This document shows positions 24,873 to 33,436 of a DNA stretch of 64,000 bases, piece by piece. The notes beneath the pieces are model-generated. The model was not told where the DNA came from. It did not search any database and saw only the letters and a list, made by a program, of their open reading frames with translations. Each line of letters starts with the position of its first letter. Within the stretch, counting starts at the first letter, position 1. Source of the DNA: Desulfobacter sp. (lineage in GTDB: Bacteria; Desulfobacterota; Desulfobacteria; Desulfobacterales; Desulfobacteraceae); contig CP054837.1 of NCBI GenBank assembly GCA_028768525.1, forward strand, positions 3,009,001 through 3,073,000. The letters are read 5' to 3'. A program made the translations under genes and the position numbers.

Positions 24873-25880
24873 ATGTTAATTGTAATGGAAAAAGGCACAT
24901 TAGACCTACAAATTCAAGCGGTTGTAGACGCCGTTGAAAAAAGGGGCTACGAAGCCCGGCCCATTCCCGGGGGTGACCGGGTATCCATTGGTGTCCTGCA
25001 CAACAAGGGCTCTGTGGATGCCGGCCATTTTCTGGGGCTCGAAGGCGTAAAGGAGGTCATTCCGGTGACAAAACCCTATAAACTTGTCAGCCGGGAGTTC
25101 CAGAAGGAGAACACCCATATAAAGGTGGGAGATGCCGTATTCGGTGACGGCAGCCTGCCTGTCATTGCCGGCCCCTGCGCCGTTGAAAACGAAGCCCAGG
25201 TCATGGCCATTGCCCGGTCCGTGAAGGAAGCCGGGGCACTGGTGTTCAGGGGCGGCGCATTCAAACCCAGGACCTCGCCCTATTCTTTCCAGGGGCTGGG
25301 CGAAGAAGGGCTCAAACTCCTGGCAAAAGTCCGTGAAGAAACCGGGCTCCCCGTGGCCACAGAGGTCATGGATGTGGAAAATTTCGATATTGTGGAAACC
25401 TACGCCGACGTGGTCCAGATCGGCACCCGGAACATGCAGAACTTTTCCCTGCTCCGCCGGGCAGGCAAGTCCAAGCGGCCGGTCATCCTCAAGCGGGGCA
25501 TGTCCGCCATGCTGCAGGAGTGGCTCATGGCAGCGGAATATATAATGGAAGAGGGCAACCCCAACGTCATCCTCTGCGAGCGGGGGGTGAGAACCTTTGT
25601 CCGCCACAGCCGGAACACCCTGGACCTCTCCGTGGTGCCGGCAGCCAAAAAGGAGAGCCACCTGCCCGTTATCGTGGATCCCAGCCATGCCGCAGGCGTC
25701 CGTGACCAGGTGGTGCCCCTGGCCTATGCCTCGGCCGCCCTGGGTGCAGACGGGGTGATGATAGAGGTCCACAACAATCCTGCAGAAGCCCTGAGCGACG
25801 GCGCACAGTCCCTGTTCCCCGATCAGTTCGCCCGGGTGATGAAAAAAATGAATGCCATCCATGCGGTCTGTGCCGAATAA
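24873..25880 (+). CDS. aroF: 3-deoxy-7-phosphoheptulonate synthase (DAHP synthase, type I-beta)
   Basis: 335 residues from the ATG at 24873, chosen for the GGAGG ribosome site and homology beginning MLIVMEKGT. Residues 1-~70 form the ACT/ferredoxin-like regulatory domain of the Thermotoga-type I-beta enzymes. The barrel follows with the signatures VIAGPCAVENE, FRGGAFKPRTSPYSFQG, KRGMSA and VDPSHAAGVR. It condenses PEP and erythrose 4-phosphate in the first step of the shikimate pathway. Tryptophan-responsive attenuation upstream and the regulatory domain suggest control at two levels. aroB follows after 15 bases. Confidence 0.96.
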   Translation: MLIVMEKGTLDLQIQAVVDAVEKRGYEARPIPGGDRVSIGVLHNKGSVDAGHFLGLEGVKEVIPVTKPYKLVSREFQKENTHIKVGDAVFGDGSLPVIAGPCAVENEAQVMAIARSVKEAGALVFRGGAFKPRTSPYSFQGLGEEGLKLLAKVREETGLPVATEVMDVENFDIVETYADVVQIGTRNMQNFSLLRRAGKSKRPVILKRGMSAMLQEWLMAAEYIMEEGNPNVILCERGVRTFVRHSRNTLDLSVVPAAKKESHLPVIVDPSHAAGVRDQVVPLAYASAALGADGVMIEVHNNPAEALSDGAQSLFPDQFARVMKKMNAIHAVCAE

Positions 25881-25895
25881 GGAGACACGCTTTAA

Positions 25896-26930
25896 ATGAA
25901 AACCTACACCGTTGACGGCCGGCAGGGAAAATCCCTCATCCATGTGGGGGAATCCCTCAGCCGGGCAGGGGAGCACATCCCGGCCGGCGTAACCCCGGTC
26001 ATCGTCACAGATGAAAATATCCAGCGCCTTTACGGCAGCCGGTTCCCCCATGGCCCGGTCATCACCATCGGCACCGGAGAAAAAAACAAAACCCTTGCCA
26101 CGGTTGAATATATTCTTAAGGAGCTGGTGGCCCTGGGCTGCGACCGGTCCTCCTTTATTCTGGGCATCGGCGGCGGCATTGTCTGCGATATCACCGGATT
26201 TGCCGCCTCCATCTTTCTGCGCGGGGTGAAGTTCGGTTTTGTCTCCACCTCCCTGCTCTCCCAGGTGGATGCCTCCGTGGGAGGAAAAAACGGGGTCAAT
26301 CTGGACGCCTATAAAAATATGGTGGGGGTGTTCAACCAGCCGGAATTTGTCATCTGCGATATTGAGATGCTGGACACCCTGCCGGAAGCAGAAATATCCA
26401 ACGGCCTGGCGGAAATTGTCAAACACGGACTGATCAAGGATATCAATCTTTTAAAATTCATTGAAGCCAACAGGGACAAGGCCCTGGATCTGGACCGGGA
26501 TACGGTGTTCCGCCTGGTGGCTGATTCAGTGGATATCAAATCCAAGGTGGTCCAGGCCGATGAACGGGAAGGGGGGGAGAGAAGAAAACTCAACTTTGGC
26601 CACACCATCGGCCATGCCTTTGAAAAGCTTGACCCCAGCGGACACGGCCGGGCCGTTGCCGCCGGCATGGTGGCCGCCGCCCGGTTCTCACAGCACAAAG
26701 GATACATCCATGCAACCGATGTGGAGCGGATCAAGGATCTGCTCTCGGGACTCGGGCTGCCGGTTCAGGCGGATTTCCCTGCAGACAAGATCATCAGCGC
26801 GGCTTCCAGGGACAAAAAGAAACAGGGGGACCATCTTTTCTTTGTATTTCTTGAGGCCCTGGGCCGGGCCCGGGTTGAAAAAATCGGCTTTGAAGAAATG
26901 AACAATTTCATCAAAGCCGGCATTTTTTAA
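25896..26930 (+). CDS. aroB: 3-dehydroquinate synthase
   Basis: 344 residues. The NAD-binding glycine-rich stretch (ILGIGGGIVCDITGFAAS) and the catalytic/zinc region (SVGGKNGVNLDAYKNMVG, NGLAEIVKHGLI, KLNFGHTIGHAFE) are intact. AroB converts DAHP to 3-dehydroquinate, the step after aroF, and shares its transcript. Its stop codon overlaps the end of the convergent SUMF1-like gene by four bases. It is slightly shorter than E. coli AroB, within family range. Confidence 0.95.
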   Translation: MKTYTVDGRQGKSLIHVGESLSRAGEHIPAGVTPVIVTDENIQRLYGSRFPHGPVITIGTGEKNKTLATVEYILKELVALGCDRSSFILGIGGGIVCDITGFAASIFLRGVKFGFVSTSLLSQVDASVGGKNGVNLDAYKNMVGVFNQPEFVICDIEMLDTLPEAEISNGLAEIVKHGLIKDINLLKFIEANRDKALDLDRDTVFRLVADSVDIKSKVVQADEREGGERRKLNFGHTIGHAFEKLDPSGHGRAVAAGMVAAARFSQHKGYIHATDVERIKDLLSGLGLPVQADFPADKIISAASRDKKKQGDHLFFVFLEALGRARVEKIGFEEMNNFIKAGIF

Positions 26931-27913
26931 TCCAGGGATTTTAAAACCAGCCGGAATCCGGTGAAGTATGTTTTCATTCCGGGCAGGGCGCCCTGCCCGG
27001 CCCGGCAACGGGATGAGGAAACCGGGTCCACCAGAGAGCCGCCCCGGACTACCCGCCGTCGGCCGCCATCCATACGGGTGCGGCACCACTCCCTGACATT
27101 CCCCCCCATATCATAGAGGCCGATCTCGTTGGCCGGGAAACTGCCCACCGGTGCCGTCCGCCCCCTAAAAGGGCCGGCATCGCAGCCGCCGCAATTGGCT
27201 TTGGGGCGAAAATCTTCGTCTCCCCAGGCATAGGCCGGCCGCCGCCCCCGGTTCCTGCAGGCAAATTCCCACTGAACCGATGTGGGCAGGCCGAATTCCA
27301 GACCGGTTTCCCGGTTGAGCCTGTCAATGAATTCCCTGGCATCCTCAAACGAAACCTGTTCCACCGGAAGGTCATCCCCCCTGAACCGTGAAGGGTTGCC
27401 AGGCATCAACGCCATCCATTGCGCCTGGGTCACCTCGTACTGCCCCATCCAGAATCCCTCAGGGCAGACCCGGCGGGCCGGGGACTCATCCCGAGGACAA
27501 TCGGCGCCGTTGCCACTGCATCCCATTTTAAAACATTTACCCGGCACCCAGACAAAAACCATACCCGTCACAGGTTCCCGGAACCGGTCCCCAGAATGCC
27601 GATGGGGCAAAAGCTGTTCATCAAACCCAAGGCTGCAGTCGCCAGCATATTTCCACAACTCAAGCCGGTTCCATATACTTTCCGCTTTTTCATATCCCCG
27701 TTCATGGGCCTGCTTTACCCAGCATTTTGCTTTTAACGGATCCCTGAGCACGCCCCTTCCGTGGAAATAGGCCGTTCCCAACTCACACATGGCCCGGGCA
27801 TCCCCGCTTCGGGCGGCCCGGAGCAGTGCGTCAATATCCTGGAGCCCTTTGCACATCCCGGTTCCGTCCATCAGAACCAGGGCAATTGTAAAAAAAATTA
27901 TCCACCGCATCAT
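26927..27913 (-). CDS. exported SUMF1/FGE-like protein with Sel1-type repeat
   Basis: 328 residues. The N-terminal hydrophobic stretch (MMRWIIFFTIALVLMDG) looks like a signal peptide. A Sel1/TPR-like unit follows (ARAMCELGTAYFHGRGVLRD, ~40-75), then a formylglycine-generating-enzyme-type C-lectin fold from ~110 (FVWVPGKCFKMGC, YEVTQAQWMALMPGNPS, LPVEQVSFEDAREFIDRLN, LPTSVQWEFACR, GLYDMGGNVREWC, VVRGGSLVD, TGFRLV). Most bacterial members are not sulfatase activators and act as binding or surface-modification modules. Many cysteines fit a periplasmic protein. No sulfatase gene is adjacent. Confidence 0.87.
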   Translation of the reverse strand: MMRWIIFFTIALVLMDGTGMCKGLQDIDALLRAARSGDARAMCELGTAYFHGRGVLRDPLKAKCWVKQAHERGYEKAESIWNRLELWKYAGDCSLGFDEQLLPHRHSGDRFREPVTGMVFVWVPGKCFKMGCSGNGADCPRDESPARRVCPEGFWMGQYEVTQAQWMALMPGNPSRFRGDDLPVEQVSFEDAREFIDRLNRETGLEFGLPTSVQWEFACRNRGRRPAYAWGDEDFRPKANCGGCDAGPFRGRTAPVGSFPANEIGLYDMGGNVREWCRTRMDGGRRRVVRGGSLVDPVSSSRCRAGQGALPGMKTYFTGFRLVLKSLD

Positions 27914-28080
27914 TCTACTCCCTTCCAGGTCTAGACAAATCGCTTTTTTTCAATACCCGTTTATAGTATAGAGTGAACATAAGTCCAATACCATCTGAAT
28001 ATCTTACTCTTTTTGATTTGCAATCGCGGCGTCACACCACCGAGCCCCTGCTGAATTTTATAACTTCGAAAAAAAGAATG

Positions 28081-28109
28081 TTGACAAATAGGATTAAATC
28101 CTATTTAAT
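28081..28109 (+). promoter_or_regulatory. perR-like promoter with overlapping palindromic operator
   Basis: TTGACA (28081-28086), 17 bases and TTTAAT (28104-28109) form the promoter. The whole spacer is taken up by a perfect palindrome, AAATAGGAT-TAA-ATCCTATTT (28086-28106). A repressor bound there would block RNA polymerase, and the next gene encodes a Fur/PerR-family repressor, so autoregulation is inferred. Confidence 0.7.
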
Positions 28110-28139
28110 AAAAAAAACGAAATGGTACAGGAGATTACT

Positions 28140-28574
28140 TTGGATCTATTCTACGAACAATGCAAGGCCCATAATCTAAAAATAACTCCCCAGCGGGTGG
28201 CGGTGTACAAGGCGTTGAGTTCATCCCTATCCCACCCCAGTGCCGACCAGATCCACAAAGAATTGAAAAAGGAGTTTCCCAACATCAGCCTGGACACGGT
28301 AAACCGAACCCTGCTTACCTTTGCCAAGGCCGATATGATCGATGTGGTGGAAGGACACGGGGATCCCAGGCGCTTTGATCCCAACCGGAATCCCCACCAC
28401 CATTTTTACTGCGTTTCCTGCAGGAAAATCTTTGATTTCAAGGACGACGACCTGGACCGGCTCCCCCTTTCCCCGGAAATTGAAAATAAATTCACCGTCA
28501 CGGGAAAGCGGGTCTGCCTGACCGGGTATTGCGATAAGTGCCGCCACCTTCATAAAGAGGGCAGCGTCCATTAA
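28140..28574 (+). CDS. Fur/PerR-family metal-dependent repressor, PerR-like
   Basis: 144 residues from the TTG at 28140, chosen because AGGAG lies 6 bases before it; the ATG at 28122 lies upstream of that site and would start a few bases after the predicted transcript start. A winged helix (ITPQRVAVYKALSSSLSHPSAD, SLDTVNRTLLTFAKADMI) is followed by a dimer/metal domain with NPHHHFYC, C-x2-C (CVSC) and a second C-x2-C near the end (CDKC), the structural zinc site. The next gene is rubrerythrin, so peroxide-stress control is likely. Substitution by a Fur role is possible but less likely. Confidence 0.88.
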   Translation: MDLFYEQCKAHNLKITPQRVAVYKALSSSLSHPSADQIHKELKKEFPNISLDTVNRTLLTFAKADMIDVVEGHGDPRRFDPNRNPHHHFYCVSCRKIFDFKDDDLDRLPLSPEIENKFTVTGKRVCLTGYCDKCRHLHKEGSVH

Positions 28575-28632
28575 CCGGAAAAGCGGGCAACCGCAATTCA
28601 ATACTTCTAACCCTATTAAGGAGACCAAATTC

Positions 28633-29208
28633 ATGGCAAGCTTGAAAGGCACCAAAACAGAAAAAAATCTTCTCACCGCATTTGCCGGGGAATCCCAGGC
28701 CCGGAACCGCTACACCTATTTTGCCAGTAAAGCCAAAAAAGAGGGATACGTCCAGATTTCAGAGATTTTCACAGAAACCGCCAACCAGGAAAAAGAACAT
28801 GCCAAACGCTTTTTCAAATTCCTTGAAGGCGGCGAGGTTGAAATCACAGGCGCCTTCCCTGCCGGCGTAATCGGCAGCACCCTTGAAAACCTGAAAGAGG
28901 CGGCCGCAGGCGAAGAATACGAATGGACCAAAATGTACCCGGATTTTGCCGCTGTGGCCCGGGAAGAAGGCTTCCAGGAGATCGCTATTGTTTTTGAAAT
29001 GGTGGCCATTGCCGAAAAGCAGCACGAAAAACGGTACAAAGAACTGGCGGCCAATGTGGACGCCGGAAAGGTTTTCAAAAAAGACGCATCCACCACCTGG
29101 CGCTGCCGCAACTGCGGGTATGTCCATGACGGAGAAGAAGCTCCGGAAATGTGCCCCGCCTGTGCCCATCCCCAGGCCCACTTTGAAGTCCTCGGCGAGA
29201 ACTGGTAG
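28633..29208 (+). CDS. rbr: rubrerythrin
   Basis: 191 residues. The N-terminal four-helix diiron domain (residues 1-~145) has the expected carboxylate/His ligands in FAGESQARNRYTYFA, ETANQEKEHAKRFF, EEGFQEIAIVFEM and AEKQHEKRY. The C-terminal rubredoxin-like domain has two CxxC knuckles (CRNCGYVH, CPACAHPQ). It reduces hydrogen peroxide in anaerobes. AAGGAG precedes the ATG. It lies 58 bases after the PerR-like gene, probably in the same transcript, and has its own terminator. Confidence 0.96.
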   Translation: MASLKGTKTEKNLLTAFAGESQARNRYTYFASKAKKEGYVQISEIFTETANQEKEHAKRFFKFLEGGEVEITGAFPAGVIGSTLENLKEAAAGEEYEWTKMYPDFAAVAREEGFQEIAIVFEMVAIAEKQHEKRYKELAANVDAGKVFKKDASTTWRCRNCGYVHDGEEAPEMCPACAHPQAHFEVLGENW

Positions 29209-29285
29209 GCCCAAACGGCGTCAATATCTTTAGAAGCACCGGACCGGGGCGTCCGGAGGCGACAGCCGCTATTCGGTCCCCCGGC

Positions 29286-29315
29286 CCCTGGGTGCAGCTC
29301 CCAGGGTTCTTTTTT
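29286..29315 (+). terminator. terminator after rbr
   Basis: CCCTGGG (29286-29292), a 7-base loop and CCCAGGG (29300-29306) are followed by a T-rich tract. Confidence 0.8.
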
Positions 29316-29403
29316 GCGGCTCCCCCAGCCCATCCCGGCTCATATATGCCATACACTGCCTAAAATCATAAACAAATTAGCGTTGGTCCTGATTCCGGGA
29401 ACA

Positions 29404-29432
29404 TTGACAAAGACTTTATATGAACATATATT
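29404..29432 (+). promoter_or_regulatory. sigma-70-type promoter of trxA-trxB-bamD
   Basis: TTGACA (29404-29409), 17-base spacer, TATATT (29427-29432): a near-consensus promoter about 35 bases before trxA. Confidence 0.7.
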
Positions 29433-29466
29433 TACAGCCAATTTTAATCTCAAATAGGAAATAGCC

Positions 29467-29793
29467 ATGGCAGAAAATATTATAGAATTGACCGACGACG
29501 ATTTTGAAAACATGATAAAAACCTCAGACAAACCCGTGATGGTGGATTTCTGGGCCCCCTGGTGCGGCCCCTGCAAAGCCATTGGTCCCACGGTTGAAGC
29601 CCTGTCCGCAGAGTACGGCGACAAAATGACCTTTGCCAAGGTCAATGTGGACGACAACCCCTTGAGCCCCAGCAAATTCGGCGTCCAGGCCATCCCCACC
29701 CTGATCTTTTTCAAAGGCGGCCAGGTGGCCGAGCAGATTACAGGCATGGTGGCCAAAGAAAAACTTGAAGAGACCCTCAAAAGCGTTCTTTAA
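29467..29793 (+). CDS. trxA: thioredoxin
   Basis: 108 residues, the normal size. The redox motif WCGPC lies at residues 32-36, preceded by VDFWAP; the cis-Pro loop is QAIPTLIFFKGG. Thioredoxin reduces cytoplasmic disulfides and is recharged by the reductase encoded 11 bases downstream. Confidence 0.97.
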   Translation: MAENIIELTDDDFENMIKTSDKPVMVDFWAPWCGPCKAIGPTVEALSAEYGDKMTFAKVNVDDNPLSPSKFGVQAIPTLIFFKGGQVAEQITGMVAKEKLEETLKSVL

Positions 29794-29804
29794 GGAGACC
29801 TGCA

Positions 29805-30719
29805 ATGAGCGATTATGATCTGGTGATTATCGGTGCCGGCCCTGCCGGCCTGACCGCAGGCCTCTACGCGGCCCGGGCCAGGATGAAGGTACTGCTTCTG
29901 GAAAAAGCCGTGCCCGGCGGCCAGATTCTTATCACGGACTGGATTGAAAACTACCCCGGTTTCCCTGAAGGCATCTCCGGATTTGATCTGGCGGAAAAAA
30001 TGAAAAAACAGGCCATGGACCTGGGGCTGGAAATCGAAACCGCCGAAGTCCACAGCCTCAACCTCAGCGCCGAAACCAAGGAGATCGTTCTCAAGGACAG
30101 ATCCATCAAGGCCAAAGCCCTGATCATTGCCACCGGCGCCTCCCCCAGAAAACTGGGAATCGGCGAAGACCGCTACATGGGCAAAGGTATTTCTTTCTGC
30201 GCCACCTGCGACGGCCCCTTCTTCCGGGATAAAACCGTTGTGGCCATCGGCGGCGGTGACACCGCGGTACAGGAATCCATTTTCCTGACCAAATTTGCCA
30301 AGAAGGTTTATCTGGTCCACCGCAGAGACGAACTGCGGGCCACAAAAATCCTTCAGGAAAGGGCCTTTGCCAATGATAAAATCGAATTCATCTGGGATTC
30401 GGTGGCCACCGGCGTTGAGGGATTCTTCGGCATTGAAGGGGTAAAAATCAAAAATGTAAAATCCGGCGCGGAATCCACCATCAAGGCCGACGGCTGCTTT
30501 ATCTGGGTGGGCATCCTGCCCAACACCGAATTTGTCAACGGGGCCGTTGCCACCGATGAAGGCGGATTCATTATTGCCGACGCCCACATGGCAACCAATA
30601 TCCCCGGTGTCTATGCCGTTGGTGATGTCAGGAACACCCCCCTGCGTCAGGTATCCACGGCCGTGGGCGACGGAGCCATTGCAGCGGTTTCCGCAGAACA
30701 TTATATAGAAAGCTTATAA
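29805..30719 (+). CDS. trxB: thioredoxin reductase
   Basis: 304 residues. The FAD-binding N-terminus (IIGAGPAGLTAGLYAARA), the redox-active disulfide C132-A-T-C135 in FCATCDGPFF, the pyridine-nucleotide site (VVAIGGGDTAVQESIFL) and the C-terminal FAD motif (GVYAVGDVRN) are present. The segment VHRRDELRATK is of the kind that contacts the NADP phosphate, so NADPH use is plausible, although some anaerobe homologues use other donors. Upstream is trxA; the bamD-like gene begins one base after its stop. Confidence 0.95.
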   Translation: MSDYDLVIIGAGPAGLTAGLYAARARMKVLLLEKAVPGGQILITDWIENYPGFPEGISGFDLAEKMKKQAMDLGLEIETAEVHSLNLSAETKEIVLKDRSIKAKALIIATGASPRKLGIGEDRYMGKGISFCATCDGPFFRDKTVVAIGGGDTAVQESIFLTKFAKKVYLVHRRDELRATKILQERAFANDKIEFIWDSVATGVEGFFGIEGVKIKNVKSGAESTIKADGCFIWVGILPNTEFVNGAVATDEGGFIIADAHMATNIPGVYAVGDVRNTPLRQVSTAVGDGAIAAVSAEHYIESL

Positions 30720-30720
30720 A

Positions 30721-31407
30721 ATGAAAAATTGGCTTATTATCGGGATCTTCATGATCCTGCTCTCTGGCTGTTCCCTGTTTGACGAGTCCAGTCAGATGAA
30801 CAAAAGCGCCCAGCAGCTTGCTGCCGAAGGGGCGGCCGCCTTCATGAACGAGGACTACCAGGATGCCGTCAAGGCATATACCGACCTGAAGGACTGGTAT
30901 CCCTTCAGCAAATACGCCATCCTGGCGGAACTCAAGGTCGCCGACGCCCACTTTCACCTGGAAGAGTATGACGAGGCCCTGGTTGCCTATGAGGGGTTTG
31001 AGAAAATGCACCCCAAGAACGAGGCGGTTCCCTACGTGATCAACCAGATGGGCATGTGCTGGTTCAAACAGATCGACACGGTGGACCGGGATTCCGCTCC
31101 GGCAAAAAATGCAATGGCCCTGTTTAAGCGCCTGTACCGCCAGTTCCCGGACCATGAACTGGCAGAGGAAGCGGTGGCCCGAATTGAAGCCTGCATAGAC
31201 AACATTGCCGGCCATGAACTATACGTGGCAGACCACTACAATAAAACAGAAGCCTACAAGGCCGCATTGAAACGATACGAATATATCGTTGAATTCTACC
31301 CGGGCACAGAGCAGAGCGAGATTGCCCTGGCCAAAATCCCCGCTGTGGCCGAAAAGGTAAAAAAGCTGGAAGCGGAGCAGGCTGAAAAAGAAAAAAACGA
31401 AGACTAA
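30721..31407 (+). CDS. bamD: outer membrane assembly lipoprotein BamD
   Basis: 228 residues. Signal peptide with lipobox LSGC (Cys at residue 17), followed by about five tetratricopeptide-like helical repeats (ADAHFHLEEYDEALVAYEGFEKMHP and similar), the size and layout of BamD/YfiO. BamD is an essential partner of BamA in outer-membrane protein insertion. It starts directly after trxB, so it shares the trx transcript. The charged tail (EAEQAEKEKNED) is unusual but lies outside the repeats. Confidence 0.88.
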   Translation: MKNWLIIGIFMILLSGCSLFDESSQMNKSAQQLAAEGAAAFMNEDYQDAVKAYTDLKDWYPFSKYAILAELKVADAHFHLEEYDEALVAYEGFEKMHPKNEAVPYVINQMGMCWFKQIDTVDRDSAPAKNAMALFKRLYRQFPDHELAEEAVARIEACIDNIAGHELYVADHYNKTEAYKAALKRYEYIVEFYPGTEQSEIALAKIPAVAEKVKKLEAEQAEKEKNED

Positions 31408-31513
31408 ATTAAAAAATTCTAAAAAAGATAATAATCCTTTACTTTTAAAACAAATTAATGTATTTATCTCGGGTTATTATTTTGATGAAGCGTTTTCGTT
31501 AGGAGTATAAAAA

Positions 31514-31708
31514 ATGTCAAAACAATGTGCAATTTGCGGAAAGAAACCAATGGTCGGCAACAATGTCAGCCATGCCCACAATCTGAACAAAAGACGGTTC
31601 AACCCCAATCTTCAGAGAGTCCGCGCAGTGATCAAACAGGGTTGCGTCAGAAAAATTGATGTATGCACCTCCTGCATCAAGGCAGGCAAAGTCGTTAAAG
31701 CCTCCTAA
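31514..31708 (+). CDS. rpmB: 50S ribosomal protein L28, zinc-binding form
   Basis: 64 residues. It keeps the family core (SHAHNLNKRRFNPNLQRVR) and both CxxC pairs (CAIC and CTSC), so it is the C+ form that binds zinc. AGGAG lies upstream of the ATG. A terminator follows. Confidence 0.97.
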   Translation: MSKQCAICGKKPMVGNNVSHAHNLNKRRFNPNLQRVRAVIKQGCVRKIDVCTSCIKAGKVVKAS

Positions 31709-31763
31709 GCCCTTCTGACGAAAATCTGTCCGGCACTCCGGGCAGTACAAAAAAACAACACCG

Positions 31764-31798
31764 GGTTCCGGTATGTCTCTGGCATACCGGAACCTTTT
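31764..31798 (+). terminator. terminator after rpmB
   Basis: GGTTCCGGTATG (31764-31775), a 7-base loop and CATACCGGAACC (31783-31794) form a perfect 12-bp stem followed by TTTT and further T-rich sequence. Confidence 0.88.
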
Positions 31799-31828
31799 GT
31801 TGTTTTTGTATATTGTCAGTCCCCGTCT

Positions 31829-33148
31829 CTATAAAATTTTAGATGCCAGTTCGGCTAATTCTGATCGTTCCCCTTTTTCCAGGTTGATATGGGCATATAA
31901 TTTCTGCCCCTTCATCTTCTCAATGATATAGGCCAGCCCGTTGGTCTGGCTGTCCAGGTAGGGATGATCAATCTGGAAAATATCCCCGGTAAATACGATT
32001 TTGGTCCCTTCCCCGGCCCGGGTGATAATGGTTTTCACCTCATGGGGGGTGAGGTTCTGGGCTTCGTCAACGATGAAAAACACCCGGACAATGGACCGTC
32101 CCCGGATATATGAGATGGGGGTGATCACAATTTTCTCTTCCTCAATCAGCTCCTTTATTTTCTTCCCGTTGGTGCCGTTTTCGTTGAAGTGGTTCTGAAT
32201 CACAGAGAGATTGTCGTACAACGGCTGCATATAGGGGTCCAGCTTGGAGGCGACATCCCCGGGCAAAAATCCAAGATCTTTGTTGCTAAGGGGCACCACG
32301 GGCCGGGCAATGAAGATCTGGCGGTAAAACTGCTTTCTTGCCAGGGCCGCAGCCAGTGCCAGCAGGGTTTTGCCTGTTCCGGCCTTGCCCGACACCGTGA
32401 CCAGAGAGATATCCGGATTAAGCATGGCGTTGAGGGCAAAGGTCTGCTCGGAGTTTCTCGGCTTGATGCCGTAACATATCTTGGGCTGGATAAGCTTTAC
32501 GGTCCTGCTGCCACCGTCAAAATAGGCCAGCGCCGACTTTGATCCGTTTTTCAGGATTACATTCTCATTGGAAAAAAATTCAAGCCCTTCCCCCAGCCGG
32601 TCGGTTTCTGCCTCGTAGGGCTTCTGGTATAAATCATCCAGTACCTGGGAACCGATGTTCTCTACCACCTTAAGCCCGGTATACATCTCGGAAATATTTT
32701 CCACAAATTTCGAATTATAGTTTTCCGTTTTAAGGCCGATGGACCGGGCCTTTAGCCGCAGGTTCACATCCTTGGTCACAAAGACTGCGTTTTTAAAATT
32801 ATTTTGTTTAGCGATTGAATATGCGATGTTCAGAATCCGGATATCCGGGGTTATCTCACTGAAATTCTCCTGGATAATGGGATCCAGTGCCGTATCCAGC
32901 CGTATGGCGATGCTGCCTTTACCGTCGGCAACAGGCACGCCGCCGTTTAGCATTTTGTCGCTGGACAATGCATCCAGGGTCCGCAGAAAGTCCCTGGCAT
33001 TGCAATTGATGACATTATTTCCCTTCTTGAACTTATCCAGCTCTTCGATCACCGTAATGGGGATAAAAATGTCATTGTCCTTGAATTGGTGAATGCAGGC
33101 GCTGTCATGGAGGATAACATTGGTGTCCAGAATGAAACTTTTTTTCAT
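31829..33148 (-). CDS. PhoH-family ATPase with N-terminal PIN domain
   Basis: 439 residues from the ATG at 33148, which has GGAG 7 bases upstream. The PIN-type nuclease domain (1-~150) shows SFILDTNVILHD, PITVIEELDKFK and FVTKDVNLRLKA. The PhoH-like P-loop ATPase domain (~235-439) shows VSGKAGTGKTLLALAAAL and VFFIVDEAQNLT. This PIN-PhoH (YlaK-like) arrangement is linked to RNA unwinding and cleavage. It is monocistronic, convergent with rpmB. Confidence 0.92.
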   Translation of the reverse strand: MKKSFILDTNVILHDSACIHQFKDNDIFIPITVIEELDKFKKGNNVINCNARDFLRTLDALSSDKMLNGGVPVADGKGSIAIRLDTALDPIIQENFSEITPDIRILNIAYSIAKQNNFKNAVFVTKDVNLRLKARSIGLKTENYNSKFVENISEMYTGLKVVENIGSQVLDDLYQKPYEAETDRLGEGLEFFSNENVILKNGSKSALAYFDGGSRTVKLIQPKICYGIKPRNSEQTFALNAMLNPDISLVTVSGKAGTGKTLLALAAALARKQFYRQIFIARPVVPLSNKDLGFLPGDVASKLDPYMQPLYDNLSVIQNHFNENGTNGKKIKELIEEEKIVITPISYIRGRSIVRVFFIVDEAQNLTPHEVKTIITRAGEGTKIVFTGDIFQIDHPYLDSQTNGLAYIIEKMKGQKLYAHINLEKGERSELAELASKIL

Positions 33149-33436
33149 AAAGGTCTCCACATTAAATTTTCGGGATGAACATCATTTGGATTTATGATGT
33201 TTAAGTAAAGGACGATGGGGAGGGTTACCGGGCCTTTCTTCGCCGGTCTTCTGGGGGAGGCTGGTAAATAAAGGGTCTTTACCATAAACGATCCAGGCTG
33301 AAGTTAATATTCAGACCGGGCCGATGATCATCATTTAAGATAATCAAACCCGGCCATACCTACCATATAACTCTTCAAGTGCTATTTGTACACAAATTTT
33401 ACAGATAATTGATTAGGAATATATTGGGAAAATGTT

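Noticed and set aside
24906..26426. 506-codon open frame on the minus strand across aroF-aroB
   Set aside because: It is antisense to two clear enzymes, rich in Gly/His/Gln from codon mirroring, without domain similarity or a ribosome site.
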